A stretch of DNA of 64,000 bases from Streptomyces bluensis (GTDB lineage: Bacteria > Actinomycetota > Actinomycetes > Streptomycetales > Streptomycetaceae), in assembly GCF_014650715.1 (NCBI RefSeq), contig NZ_BMVM01000002.1:558001-622000 (forward strand). Reading direction: 5' to 3'. Below the pieces are notes generated by a model. That model was not told the DNA's origin. It saw nothing but the letters and a program-made list of their open reading frames with translations, and did not search any database. Positions 24,700 to 31,723 of this stretch are shown in pieces (position 1 is the stretch's first letter; each line of letters starts with the position of its first letter). The translations under genes and the position numbers were made by a program.

Positions 24700-25463
24700 T
24701 CGGCGGCCGCCTCGGTCTTCTCGGAGAGGCGGGGCTGGGGCAGGCGGGGCAGGTGGGGCTTGGTCGCGTACGCCACGAAGCTCTTGCCGATCAGCGGGTT
24801 CAGCGCCTGTTCGGCGACCCGGGTGGCCAGCGGCTTCTTCATGATGTCCCAGACGAGCAGCTTGTGGTACGCCCGCACCGGCAGCGCCTTGTCGTTGTCG
24901 ACGCCGAACGCGCACTTCAGCCACCAGTACGGCGAGTGCAGGGCGTGGGCGTGGTGGGTGCCGTACGGGCGCAGGCCGGCCTCGCGCATCTTCGCCAGCA
25001 GTTCGTCCGCCTTGTAGATGCGGATGTGGCCGCCCTCGACCTCGTGGTACGCGTCGGAGAGCGCCCAGCAGACCTTCTCGGGGCCGTGGCGCGGGACGGT
25101 GACCGCTATGCGTCCGCCGGGCTTCAGTACGCGCACCATCTCGGCGAGTACGCCCTTGTCGTCGGGTATGTGCTCCATGACCTCGGAGATGATGACGACG
25201 TCGAAGGAGGCGTCCGGGAAGGGCAGGGCGAGCGCGTCGCCCTCCATAGCGGTGGCTGTCGCCCCGGCCGGGGCCTCCCCCGCCTCCCTCATGGCCGCGA
25301 ACCACTTCGCGACCTCGCGGATCTCCTCGCCGTTCCGGTCGAGCGCCACCACCCGGGCGCCCCGCCGGTAGCACTCGAAGGCGTGCCGTCCCGCTCCGCA
25401 GCCGAGGTCCAGGACACGGTCCCCCGGGGCGAGCGGGAACCGGGAGAAGTCGACGGTCAGCAC
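24696..25463 (-). CDS. Class I SAM-dependent methyltransferase
   Basis: 255 aa. SAM binding is shown by DRVLDLGCGAGRHAFECYRR, ALDRNG, EGDALALPFPDASFDVVI and LKPGGRIAVTVPR (motifs I to III of the UbiE/Methyltransf_11 type). The C-terminal 110 residues hold several aromatics (SPYWWLKCAFG) that may bind a hydrophobic acceptor. It overlaps the glycosyltransferase stop by 7 nt and the next gene by 4 nt, so the three proteins should be made together. A small glycosylated lipid or metabolite is a plausible substrate. Confidence 0.85.
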   Translation of the reverse strand: MLTVDFSRFPLAPGDRVLDLGCGAGRHAFECYRRGARVVALDRNGEEIREVAKWFAAMREAGEAPAGATATAMEGDALALPFPDASFDVVIISEVMEHIPDDKGVLAEMVRVLKPGGRIAVTVPRHGPEKVCWALSDAYHEVEGGHIRIYKADELLAKMREAGLRPYGTHHAHALHSPYWWLKCAFGVDNDKALPVRAYHKLLVWDIMKKPLATRVAEQALNPLIGKSFVAYATKPHLPRLPQPRLSEKTEAAAE

Positions 25464-26968
25464 GTGGCCCTGCTTTCGGGATCGGGTTCGACTACTTCGG
25501 CTACTTCGACTGCTTCGCCTACGTCGCCTGCTGGGGCTGCTGCGGCCGGTGCGCCCGCGCTGGTCAGGCCCGTTACGCCCGTTGCGCTTGTTGCGTTGCT
25601 TGTTGCGCTTGTTGCGGCGGGTACGTCCCGGCCCGCGGCCGCCCGTGCGATCGCCTCGCGGTAGTGGGCCACCGTGCCCTCCGCCGCCCTGGCCCAGGTG
25701 AAGCGGGACAGCACCCGCTCCCGGCCGGCCGCGCCGAGCCGGACGCGCAGTTCCGGGTCGCCCAGGAGCCGGCTCAGCGCGGCGGCCAGCGCGCCCGCGT
25801 CACCGGGGGGCACCGCGAGGCAGGTCTCCCCGTCGGGGCCGGCGACCTCCGGGATCGCCCCGCCGGTGGTGGCGACCAGCGGCGTCCCCGTGGCCATCGC
25901 CTCGGCGGCGGGCAGCGAGAACCCCTCGTACAGCGACGGCACGCACGCCACCTCGGCCGACCGCACCAGGTCGACCAGTTCCGCGTCGGAGATGCCCTTG
26001 ACGAACTCGACGGCGCCTTCGAGGCCGTACCGCTCGATGGCCTGCGCGACGGGCCCGTCCTCGGCGCGTTTGCCGACGACGACGAGATGCGCGCGGGCGT
26101 GCTCGGTCCGCACCTTGGCGAGCGCCTCGATGAGGTGGACCAGGCCCTTGAGGGGGACGTCCGCGCTGGAGGTGGTGACGATCCGGCCGGGTGTCTGCGG
26201 TACGGACGGGTCGGGTGAGAAGAGGTCCGTGTCGGCGCCTATGTGCACGACGTGGACACGGGACTCGGCGACCCCCAGGTGGTCGACGATCTCCTGACGG
26301 GACGTGCCCGAGACGGTGAGCACGGACGGCAGACGGCGCGCGACCCGCTTCTGCATGCGGGTGAACCCGTACCAGCGCCGTACCGACGTCTTCCGCCGCC
26401 AGCCCTCGGCCGCGTCCAGCTCCAGTTGCCGGTCCACGGTGATGGGGTGGTGGACGGTGGTGACGAGTGGGGCGCCGACATCGCCCAGCAGCCCGTATCC
26501 GAGCGTCTGGTTGTCGTGCACGACGTCGAACTCGCCGCGCCGGGCGCGCAGATGGCGGCGGGCGCGCAGGCTGAAGGTCAGCGGCTCGGGGAAGCCGCCG
26601 GTCCACATCGTGGCGACCTCCAGGGCGTCGATCCAGTCGCGGTACTCGTCCCGCTTCGGGGTGCGGAAGGGGTCGGGCTGGCGGTACAGGTCGAGGCTGG
26701 GCAGCTCGGTGAGGGAGAGCCGGCCGGGGCCGTCGGTGCGGTTCTCGTCGAGTCCGCCCAGTACGTCGAGCACGGGGTACGGCTGGGCGCCGATGACCTC
26801 GACGCGGTGGCCGAGCCGGGCCAGCTCGCGCGAGAGATGCCGTACGTAGACGCCCTGACCCCCGCAGAACGGGTTCCCTTTATAGGTGAGGAGCGCGATG
26901 TCGAGCGGTCGCATGCCGTCGGCGGCAGGGCCCTCCTGGGGACCCGCCTCCCTGGCCTCAGCGGTCAC
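25457..26968 (-). CDS. GT4-family glycosyltransferase
   Basis: 503 aa GT-B enzyme. The N-terminal domain has LLTYKGNPFCGGQGVYVRHL and VVHDNQTLGYGLLGD. The C-terminal domain has VPLKGLVHLIEALAKV and the sugar-nucleotide motif VACVPSLYEGFSLPAAEAMA (E-x7-E). A tail of about 60 Ala/Thr/Val residues (ATSATSNATSATG) comes from short DNA repeats and is probably disordered. It transfers a sugar from a nucleotide donor at the cytoplasmic face. It is the first gene of a three-gene operon with an exact KstR-type box 55 bp upstream, between it and the kstR-like gene. Confidence 0.88.
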   Translation of the reverse strand: MTAEAREAGPQEGPAADGMRPLDIALLTYKGNPFCGGQGVYVRHLSRELARLGHRVEVIGAQPYPVLDVLGGLDENRTDGPGRLSLTELPSLDLYRQPDPFRTPKRDEYRDWIDALEVATMWTGGFPEPLTFSLRARRHLRARRGEFDVVHDNQTLGYGLLGDVGAPLVTTVHHPITVDRQLELDAAEGWRRKTSVRRWYGFTRMQKRVARRLPSVLTVSGTSRQEIVDHLGVAESRVHVVHIGADTDLFSPDPSVPQTPGRIVTTSSADVPLKGLVHLIEALAKVRTEHARAHLVVVGKRAEDGPVAQAIERYGLEGAVEFVKGISDAELVDLVRSAEVACVPSLYEGFSLPAAEAMATGTPLVATTGGAIPEVAGPDGETCLAVPPGDAGALAAALSRLLGDPELRVRLGAAGRERVLSRFTWARAAEGTVAHYREAIARAAAGRDVPAATSATSNATSATGVTGLTSAGAPAAAAPAGDVGEAVEVAEVVEPDPESRATC

Positions 26969-27022
26969 TCCGGGCCCCCTTCTCCCCGCACTTTCCCGCG
27001 AGGGTACGTCGGGACGGTAATC

Positions 27023-27036
27023 TAGAACAAGTTACA
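27023..27036. promoter_or_regulatory. KstR-type operator, exact consensus match
   Basis: TAGAACAAGTTACA matches TNNAACNNGTTNNA at all fixed positions. It lies in the 264-bp divergent region between the glycosyltransferase operon (leftward) and the kstR-like gene (rightward). Autoregulation of kstR and control of the glycosyltransferase operon are both possible. Confidence 0.75.
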
Positions 27037-27232
27037 GAGTTGATCGTTCAGGAGGCTTCGAATCTACCGGCAGGTAGCCCCGCCGTGGGCGGTGGGTCAG
27101 GTGATTCACGCCACGACGGGGTGGCATGCATCCATGGTGTGCGTCACGTAATCCACCGATTCGCGCGGCACCCGGATGCCCTGCCATGCTGATGCGTCGT
27201 TCCTCTCGCCGAACTGTCACGGAACGGGACCC

Positions 27233-27880
27233 ATGCCTGCGGAAGCCAAGGTGGAAGCCAGTACCTCGCGCTCAGCGGCGCAGTCCGACACCCCTGCCCT
27301 CACCGAGCGGCAGGAGGCACGCCGGCGCCGCATCCTGCACGCGAGCGCGCAGTTGGCGAGCCGGGGCGGTTTCGACGCGGTCCAGATGCGTGAGGTCGCG
27401 GAGTCCTCCCAGGTGGCGCTCGGCACGCTGTACCGCTACTTCCCGTCCAAGGTCCATCTGCTGGTCGCCACGATGCAGAGCCAGTTGGAGCACATGCACG
27501 GCACGCTGCGGAAGAAGCCGCCGCAGGGCGAGACGGCGGCGGAGCGGGTGGCGCAGACCCTGATGCGCGCCTTCCGCGCCCTGCAGCGCGAGCCGCACCT
27601 CGCCGACGCCATGGTGCGCGCCCTGACGTTCGCGGACCGCAGCGTCAGCCCGGAGGTCGACCAGGTCTCCCGCCAGACCACGGCGATCATCCTCGACGCC
27701 ATGGGCCTGGAGAATCCCACTCCCGACCAGCTCTCCGCGGTCCGCGTCATCGAACACACCTGGCACTCGGCCCTCATCACCTGGCTCTCGGGCCGTGCGT
27801 CGATCGCCCAGGTGAAGATCGACATCGAGACGGTGTGCCGGCTGATCGACCTGACGAGTCCTCCGGCACCACGGGACTGA
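27233..27880 (+). CDS. kstR: TetR-family regulator, KstR-like
   Basis: 215 aa. The DNA-binding half reads ARRRRILHASAQLASRGGF, DAVQMREVAESSQVALGTLY and RYFPSKVHLLVATM, very close to M. tuberculosis KstR (Rv3574), repressor of cholesterol catabolism. The ligand half keeps similar text (MVRALTFADRSVSPEVDQV). It should bind TNNAACNNGTTNNA sites and release them with a steroid acyl-CoA. Such sites occur at 17298 and 27023, with near-matches at 30274, 40205 and 40356. About 25 disordered residues precede the HTH. ATG 27233 follows GGAACGGGAC; an upstream in-frame ATG is less likely. Confidence 0.85.
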   Translation: MPAEAKVEASTSRSAAQSDTPALTERQEARRRRILHASAQLASRGGFDAVQMREVAESSQVALGTLYRYFPSKVHLLVATMQSQLEHMHGTLRKKPPQGETAAERVAQTLMRAFRALQREPHLADAMVRALTFADRSVSPEVDQVSRQTTAIILDAMGLENPTPDQLSAVRVIEHTWHSALITWLSGRASIAQVKIDIETVCRLIDLTSPPAPRD

Positions 27881-27920
27881 CCCGGAGAGCCGACTGCTGC
27901 ACGACCTGTACCTTGCCGGT

Positions 27921-28082
27921 ATGGGACTGAAGCGCACGTGCACCCGCATCTGGGACGAACCGTTCGTCACCGACGAGGAGACGGTCGACCTGGGCGGCCC
28001 CGTCACCCGGGACGACGTGCGCGCCGCCGTGCGGGCGGGCTACGAAGCTCGCGAGCGGCGCAACGAAGAGCGATCCGGGTGA
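27921..28082 (+). CDS. VapB-type antitoxin-like small protein
   Basis: 53 aa. Starts MGLKRTCTRIWDEPFV and has a central VTRDDVRAAVRAGYEARERR helix, as in short actinobacterial antitoxins that precede PIN-domain toxins. GTG of the next frame overlaps its TGA (28079-28082), the usual coupling of such pairs. No clear ribbon-helix-helix or AbrB fold can be assigned by eye. Confidence comes mainly from the neighbour, which is a PIN fragment. Confidence 0.6.
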   Translation: MGLKRTCTRIWDEPFVTDEETVDLGGPVTRDDVRAAVRAGYEARERRNEERSG

Positions 28083-28348
28083 TCGCCGTCGCCGAAACGT
28101 CCGGACTGCTGACGCTGTTCAACCGCTCCGACTCCGACCACCCGGCAGCACGGAAGTCCGTGGGCCGGTGCAGTCTCCTCGTCGCGACCCCACTCAGCCT
28201 CACCGAGGTGCGCCACGTGGCCACGGCCCGCGCCGGGCGGGCCGTGGCCAACGCCGTCCTCACCCGCGACCTGAGGGACTTCCGCGCCATACGACCGATC
28301 GGCAGCACGTACACGTACTTCCGCATCCTGCCCGACGACGCCGACTGA
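28079..28348 (+). pseudogene. PIN-domain (VapC-type) toxin remnant with central deletion
   Basis: 89 aa, where PIN toxins have about 130-140. The N-terminus IAVAETSGLLTLFNRSDSDH is the first PIN block, but the usual first Asp (AVADTSG) is Glu. The end, VLTRDLRDFRAIRPIG, is the normal C-terminal block. Between RAGRAVANAV and LTRDL the middle third, which carries the other acidic metal ligands, is absent in frame. An internal deletion is the simplest reading. The product should lack RNase activity while the antitoxin frame is intact. Confidence 0.75.
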
Positions 28349-28371
28349 GCCGGGCTGCCCGCGCCCGGCGC

Positions 28372-28605
28372 CTACTCCTCCGGCGGGAACACCGCCTCCC
28401 CACTCGCCAGCAGCGTGATCGCGATGGCCTCCACCGGGCAGCTCTCCGCGGCCTCCAGGATCTTCTCGTTGGCGTCGGTGTCGGGGGCGGCGGGGTGGGA
28501 CTGGCGGCCCGCATCGAGGTGGAAGCCGTCCGGGGCGTGGTGCACGCACTGGGCCGAGCCGATGCACAGGGAGCGGTCGACCTCGACGTGCCAGCGGTCG
28601 CCCAT
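28372..28605 (-). CDS. 3Fe-4S type ferredoxin
   Basis: 77 aa. Cluster ligands lie in RSLCIGSAQCVHHAPDGF and AAESCPVEAIAI, the C-x5-C...C-P layout of bacterial 3Fe-4S ferredoxins that feed cytochromes P450. ATG 28605 follows GGAGG with 7-nt spacing. It starts 3 bp after the aldehyde dehydrogenase stop, so the two are co-transcribed. It is a candidate electron donor for the CYP125-like P450 at 40425, like mycobacterial FdxD (Rv3503c) in the KstR regulon. That partnership is inference. Confidence 0.88.
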   Translation of the reverse strand: MGDRWHVEVDRSLCIGSAQCVHHAPDGFHLDAGRQSHPAAPDTDANEKILEAAESCPVEAIAITLLASGEAVFPPEE

Positions 28606-28607
28606 CC

Positions 28608-30065
28608 TCACGCCTCCCAGCCCGCGGGCAGGTGGATCATCTTGTGCTCGAAGTACTCGCCGTACCCCTCGGGCCCGAACTCGCGCCCCAGGCCCGAGTT
28701 CTTGTAGCCGCCGAACGGGCCGAGCATGTCGAGGCTGAAGGTGTTGACGGAGTACGTGCCCGTACGGACCTGCCGGGCGACCTCGATGCCACGCTCGGTG
28801 TCCGCGGTCCACACGCTGCCGCTCAGCCCGTACTCGGAGTCGTTGGCGATCTTCACCGCCTCGCTCTCGTCGCCGTACGGGATGAGGCAGATGACCGGGC
28901 CGAAGATCTCCTCGCGGGCGATGCGCATGGCGTTGTCGACGTCACCGAAGAGGGTCGGCTCGACGTACCAGCCCTGCTCGAAGCCGGCCGGACGCCCGCC
29001 GCCGGTGAGGAGCTTGGCGCCCTCCTCCTGGCCGATGCGGATGTAGTCGAGGGAGCGTTGCTGCTGGCGGCGGGCGACCAGGGGGCCGAGCTCCGTGGCC
29101 GGGTCGAGCGGGTCACCGACCTTCAAGGCACTCGCGGCGGCGGCGAAGGCCCCGGCGAACTCGTCGTAGCGGGTGCGCGGGACGAGGATGCGGGTCTGGG
29201 CCACACACGCCTGGCCGTTGATCATCCAGGCGAAGGGGGCGATGCCCGCGACGGCGGTCTGCGCGTCGGCGTCCGGCAGGATCACCGCCGCGGACTTGCC
29301 GCCCAGTTCGAGAGTGACGCGGGTCAGGTTGCGCGCACAGACCTCCATGACCCGCTTGCCCGCGGCGACCGAGCCCGTGAAGGACACCTTGTCCACGCCC
29401 TCGTGCCCCACCAGGTACTCGCTGACCTCACGGTCGGCGGGCAGGATCGACAGCACGCCCTCGGGCAGCCCCGCCTCGGCGGCGATCTCCCCCAGCAGGT
29501 AGGCGTCGAGCGGTGTTTCCGGCGACACCTTCAGCACCGCGGTGCAGCCCGCGAGCAGCGCGGGCGCGAGCTTGGCGGCGGCGGTGAACTGCGGCACGTT
29601 CCACGGCACGACGGCCGCGACCACCCCGACGGGCTCCCGCCGCACCAGCAGTTTGCCGAGCACACCGTCCCGCTTCTCCTCGTAGGTGAAGCCGCGCGCG
29701 GTCGTGATCGCCGCGTCCCACACCATCATCGAGGCGAGCGCCTGCACCATGATCGACGAGGTGTAGGGGGTGCCGTTCTGGGCGGAGATCACACGGGCGA
29801 TCTCCTCGTGGCGGACCGCTATCGCGTCCTTGATCCGGGTGACGACCTCGATGCGCTCGTCCAGCGTCGCACGCGGCCAGGGCCCCTCGTCGAACGCCCT
29901 GCGCGCGGCCGCCACCGCCCGGTCCACGTCCGCCCTGGAGGCGTGCGGCACACGGCCGATGACCGCCCCGGTGTGCGGCGAGACCACCTCGATGACGTCC
30001 TCGCCGAGGGGGTCCGTCAACTCCCCGCCGATGAACAGCTGTCCGTGTTCCACGAGCTCGGCCAT
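28608..30065 (-). CDS. NAD(P)-dependent aldehyde dehydrogenase
   Basis: 485 aa of the ALDH superfamily. VVPWNVPQFTAAAKLAPALL binds the cofactor, VTLELGGKSAAVI carries the catalytic Glu, and MINGQACVAQTRILVP the nucleophilic Cys. The C-terminus SLDMLGPFGGYKNSGLGREF is typical. It oxidises an aldehyde to the acid. In a sterol pathway this could be the side-chain C26 aldehyde or propionaldehyde-type intermediates. It heads a two-gene operon with ferredoxin. ATG 30065 follows GGGGAGG. Its promoter region holds 11-bp repeats, a CTGACG-type site and a KstR-like site. Confidence 0.9.
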   Translation of the reverse strand: MAELVEHGQLFIGGELTDPLGEDVIEVVSPHTGAVIGRVPHASRADVDRAVAAARRAFDEGPWPRATLDERIEVVTRIKDAIAVRHEEIARVISAQNGTPYTSSIMVQALASMMVWDAAITTARGFTYEEKRDGVLGKLLVRREPVGVVAAVVPWNVPQFTAAAKLAPALLAGCTAVLKVSPETPLDAYLLGEIAAEAGLPEGVLSILPADREVSEYLVGHEGVDKVSFTGSVAAGKRVMEVCARNLTRVTLELGGKSAAVILPDADAQTAVAGIAPFAWMINGQACVAQTRILVPRTRYDEFAGAFAAAASALKVGDPLDPATELGPLVARRQQQRSLDYIRIGQEEGAKLLTGGGRPAGFEQGWYVEPTLFGDVDNAMRIAREEIFGPVICLIPYGDESEAVKIANDSEYGLSGSVWTADTERGIEVARQVRTGTYSVNTFSLDMLGPFGGYKNSGLGREFGPEGYGEYFEHKMIHLPAGWEA

Positions 30066-30089
30066 GGTCGACTGCCTCCCCGGGTGTCC

Positions 30090-30133
30090 CTCTGGTATTC
30101 CGCTGGTATGTCGCTGGGATTCCTCTGGTATTC
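30090..30133 (-). repeat. Four 11-bp tandem repeats in the aldehyde dehydrogenase leader
   Basis: Units CTCTGGTATTC (30090-30100 and 30123-30133), CGCTGGTATGT and CGCTGGGATTC run without gaps, then merge into the CTGACG-type operator. They begin 25 bp upstream of the dehydrogenase ATG, so they are probably transcribed into the leader. Confidence 0.8.
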
Positions 30134-30134
30134 C

Positions 30135-30151
30135 TCTGACGAACCATCAGA
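30135..30151. promoter_or_regulatory. CTGACG-N3-CATCAG palindrome
   Basis: TCTGACGAACCATCAGA keeps the outer TCTGA/TCAGA arms of the motif seen at 17359, 22177 and 40393, with one changed inner position. It lies in the divergent aldehyde dehydrogenase / MBL region. Confidence 0.6.
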
Positions 30152-30155
30152 CATG

Positions 30156-30173
30156 GGAACTGATACCAGTTCC
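30156..30173. promoter_or_regulatory. 7-bp inverted repeat GGAACTG-N4-CAGTTCC
   Basis: Perfect arms with a 4-bp spacer (ATAC), 5 bp from the CTGACG-type site. Possibly a further operator or part of a promoter. No known binding consensus is assigned. Confidence 0.45.
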
Positions 30174-30273
30174 AGTGGGAGGAGTCCACGGCCGGGACGG
30201 GTACGGGACGGGTACGCAGCGGGTACGCGGCGGGTACGGGACAGGCGCACGAGGGGTCGACTCGGGGTCTCAT

Positions 30274-30287
30274 CGAAACTTGTTCTA
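30274..30287. promoter_or_regulatory. KstR-type operator, one mismatch
   Basis: CGAAACTTGTTCTA fits TNNAACNNGTTNNA except for C at the first fixed position. It lies 38 bp upstream of the MBL-fold hydrolase ATG and on the promoter side of the divergent aldehyde dehydrogenase operon. Confidence 0.6.
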
Positions 30288-30324
30288 GTTATAGTTGTGC
30301 CCGGACACGGCGATGGGGGACCTC

Positions 30325-31359
30325 ATGGCGGCGAGTACGCGGGTGACCGATCACGGTGGGGGCGTGTGGAGCATCCAGGTGCCCATCCCGGACAACCCCC
30401 TCGGCCACACGCTCGTGTACGTGGTCGACACCGACCGCGGTCCCGTACTGATCGACGCCGGCTGGGACGACCCGGCCTCCTGGGACACGCTCACCGAGGG
30501 CCTGACCGCCTGCGGTACGTCCGTCGGCGAGCTGTACGGCGTCCTCGTCACCCACCACCACCCCGACCACCACGGCCTGTCGGGCCGGGTGCGCGAGGCC
30601 TCCGGTGCCTGGGTGGCGATGCACGCGGCCGACCTCGCGATCGTCCGCCGGACCCGTGAGACCAGGCCGGGCCGGTGGTTCACCTACATGACGGCCAAGC
30701 TCACGGCCGCGGGCGCCCCCGAGGAGCACGTGGCGCCGCTGCGCACCTCCGAGCCCCGCACGCTGCCGGGCCTCTCCCCCGCGCTCCCCGACCGCGAGAT
30801 CGTCCCCGGCGAACTCCTCGACCTCCCCGGCCGCCGCCTCCGCGCGATCTGGACCCCGGGCCACACCCCCGGCCACGTCTGCCTCCACCTGGAGGAGTCC
30901 CATCCCGCCCAACTCCCCGGCCACGGCCGCCTGTTCTCCGGTGACCATCTGCTCCCGGAGATCTCCCCGCACATCGGCCTGTACGAGGACCCGGACGACG
31001 CCACGGTCACCGATCCCCTCGGCGACTACCTCGACTCCCTCGAACGCGTCGGCCGGCTCGCGGCTGCCGAGATCCTCCCGGCCCACCAGTACGCCTTCAC
31101 CCACGCCCTGTCCCGTGTGGGTGAGTTGCTCACCCACCACGAGCAGCGCCTCGCCGGGCTCCTGACCCTCCTCTCGGACCCGCTGACCCTGTGGCAGCTC
31201 GCCGAGCGCACGGAGTGGAACCGGCCCTGGGCCGACATCCCCCACGGCTCCAGGAACATCGCTGTCTCGGAAGTCGAGGCCCATCTGCGCCGCCTGGTCA
31301 AACTGGGCCGCGCGGAGGCGGTGCCGGGCACGGACCCGGTGACGTACGTGTCCGTGTGA
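30325..31359 (+). CDS. Metallo-beta-lactamase-fold hydrolase
   Basis: 344 aa. The metal-binding block is VLVTHHHPDHHGLSG (HxHxDH). Later ligands are in WTPGHTPGHVCLHLEES and LFSGDHLLPEISPHIGLYED. The C-terminal 80 residues look helical (LAERTEWNRPW), like LACTB2-type or glyoxalase II-like hydrolases. It should cleave a thioester, ester or related bond with two zinc ions. ATG 30325 follows GGGGGA; ATG 30313 and TTG 30295 are alternatives. It is divergent from the aldehyde dehydrogenase operon and shares its operator sites. Confidence 0.85.
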   Translation: MAASTRVTDHGGGVWSIQVPIPDNPLGHTLVYVVDTDRGPVLIDAGWDDPASWDTLTEGLTACGTSVGELYGVLVTHHHPDHHGLSGRVREASGAWVAMHAADLAIVRRTRETRPGRWFTYMTAKLTAAGAPEEHVAPLRTSEPRTLPGLSPALPDREIVPGELLDLPGRRLRAIWTPGHTPGHVCLHLEESHPAQLPGHGRLFSGDHLLPEISPHIGLYEDPDDATVTDPLGDYLDSLERVGRLAAAEILPAHQYAFTHALSRVGELLTHHEQRLAGLLTLLSDPLTLWQLAERTEWNRPWADIPHGSRNIAVSEVEAHLRRLVKLGRAEAVPGTDPVTYVSV

Positions 31360-31360
31360 A

Positions 31361-31378
31361 CCCCGCGGGCCCGCGGGG
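31361..31378. terminator. Short GC-only palindrome after the MBL gene
   Basis: CCCCGCGGGCCCGCGGGG is a perfect 18-bp palindrome one base after the stop codon. It can fold as a 7-bp stem with a GGCC loop. Confidence 0.6.
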
Positions 31379-31383
31379 CCGCC

Positions 31384-31446
31384 ACCCGCACTCGCACTCG
31401 CACCCGCACCCGCACCCGCACCCGCACCCGCACCCGCACCCGCACC
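31384..31446 (+). repeat. Hexanucleotide repeat (CCCGCA)n
   Basis: About ten tandem CCCGCA/CTCGCA hexamers. The array lies between the MBL terminator and the cobalamin riboswitch. Similar shorter runs of GCACCC occur near 52436. It is a likely slippage-prone site. Confidence 0.9.
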
Positions 31447-31489
31447 GACAAGCCACCCCATGGGCATGTCACCGCGGGCAGGTAGAGTG

Positions 31490-31613
31490 TGCCGGTCGTC
31501 ATCACACCCGTACGGGGGGAAGCCGGTGCAAATCCGGCGCTGACCCGCAACCGTGAGCCGCTCCGAGCCCGAAAGGGGTGGCAAGTCGGAATGCCCCGTA
31601 CGGACGTGACCGG
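31490..31613 (+). promoter_or_regulatory. Cobalamin (B12) riboswitch
   Basis: The conserved core is present in order: a GGGGGGAAGCCGGTGCAAAT segment, the B12-box text GCGCTGACCCGCAACCGTGA, a P-arm with CCCGAAAGGGG, and the 3' GCAAGTCGGAATGCC block. It sits about 110 nt before the first gene of the B12 uptake operon. Adenosylcobalamin binding should lower expression of the downstream genes. The expression platform is not clear by eye. Exact ends are approximate. Confidence 0.93.
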
Positions 31614-31723
31614 CTCGCATCACCGGCAACCCGCCGGTGACGGCGCCGTCGAGGCATACGGAGCCGAGCCGCCCGGCTGTGCCGTGCTGTCCGGCTCCCC
31701 TATCGGGGGAGGCACCGCCCGTC

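Noticed and set aside
28632..30659. Plus-strand 675-codon open frame antisense to the aldehyde dehydrogenase
   Set aside because: No domain text; the minus strand carries the complete ALDH motifs.
31384..31446. CRISPR-like repetition
   Set aside because: Hexamer units run without spacers; a simple sequence repeat. No cas genes in the window.
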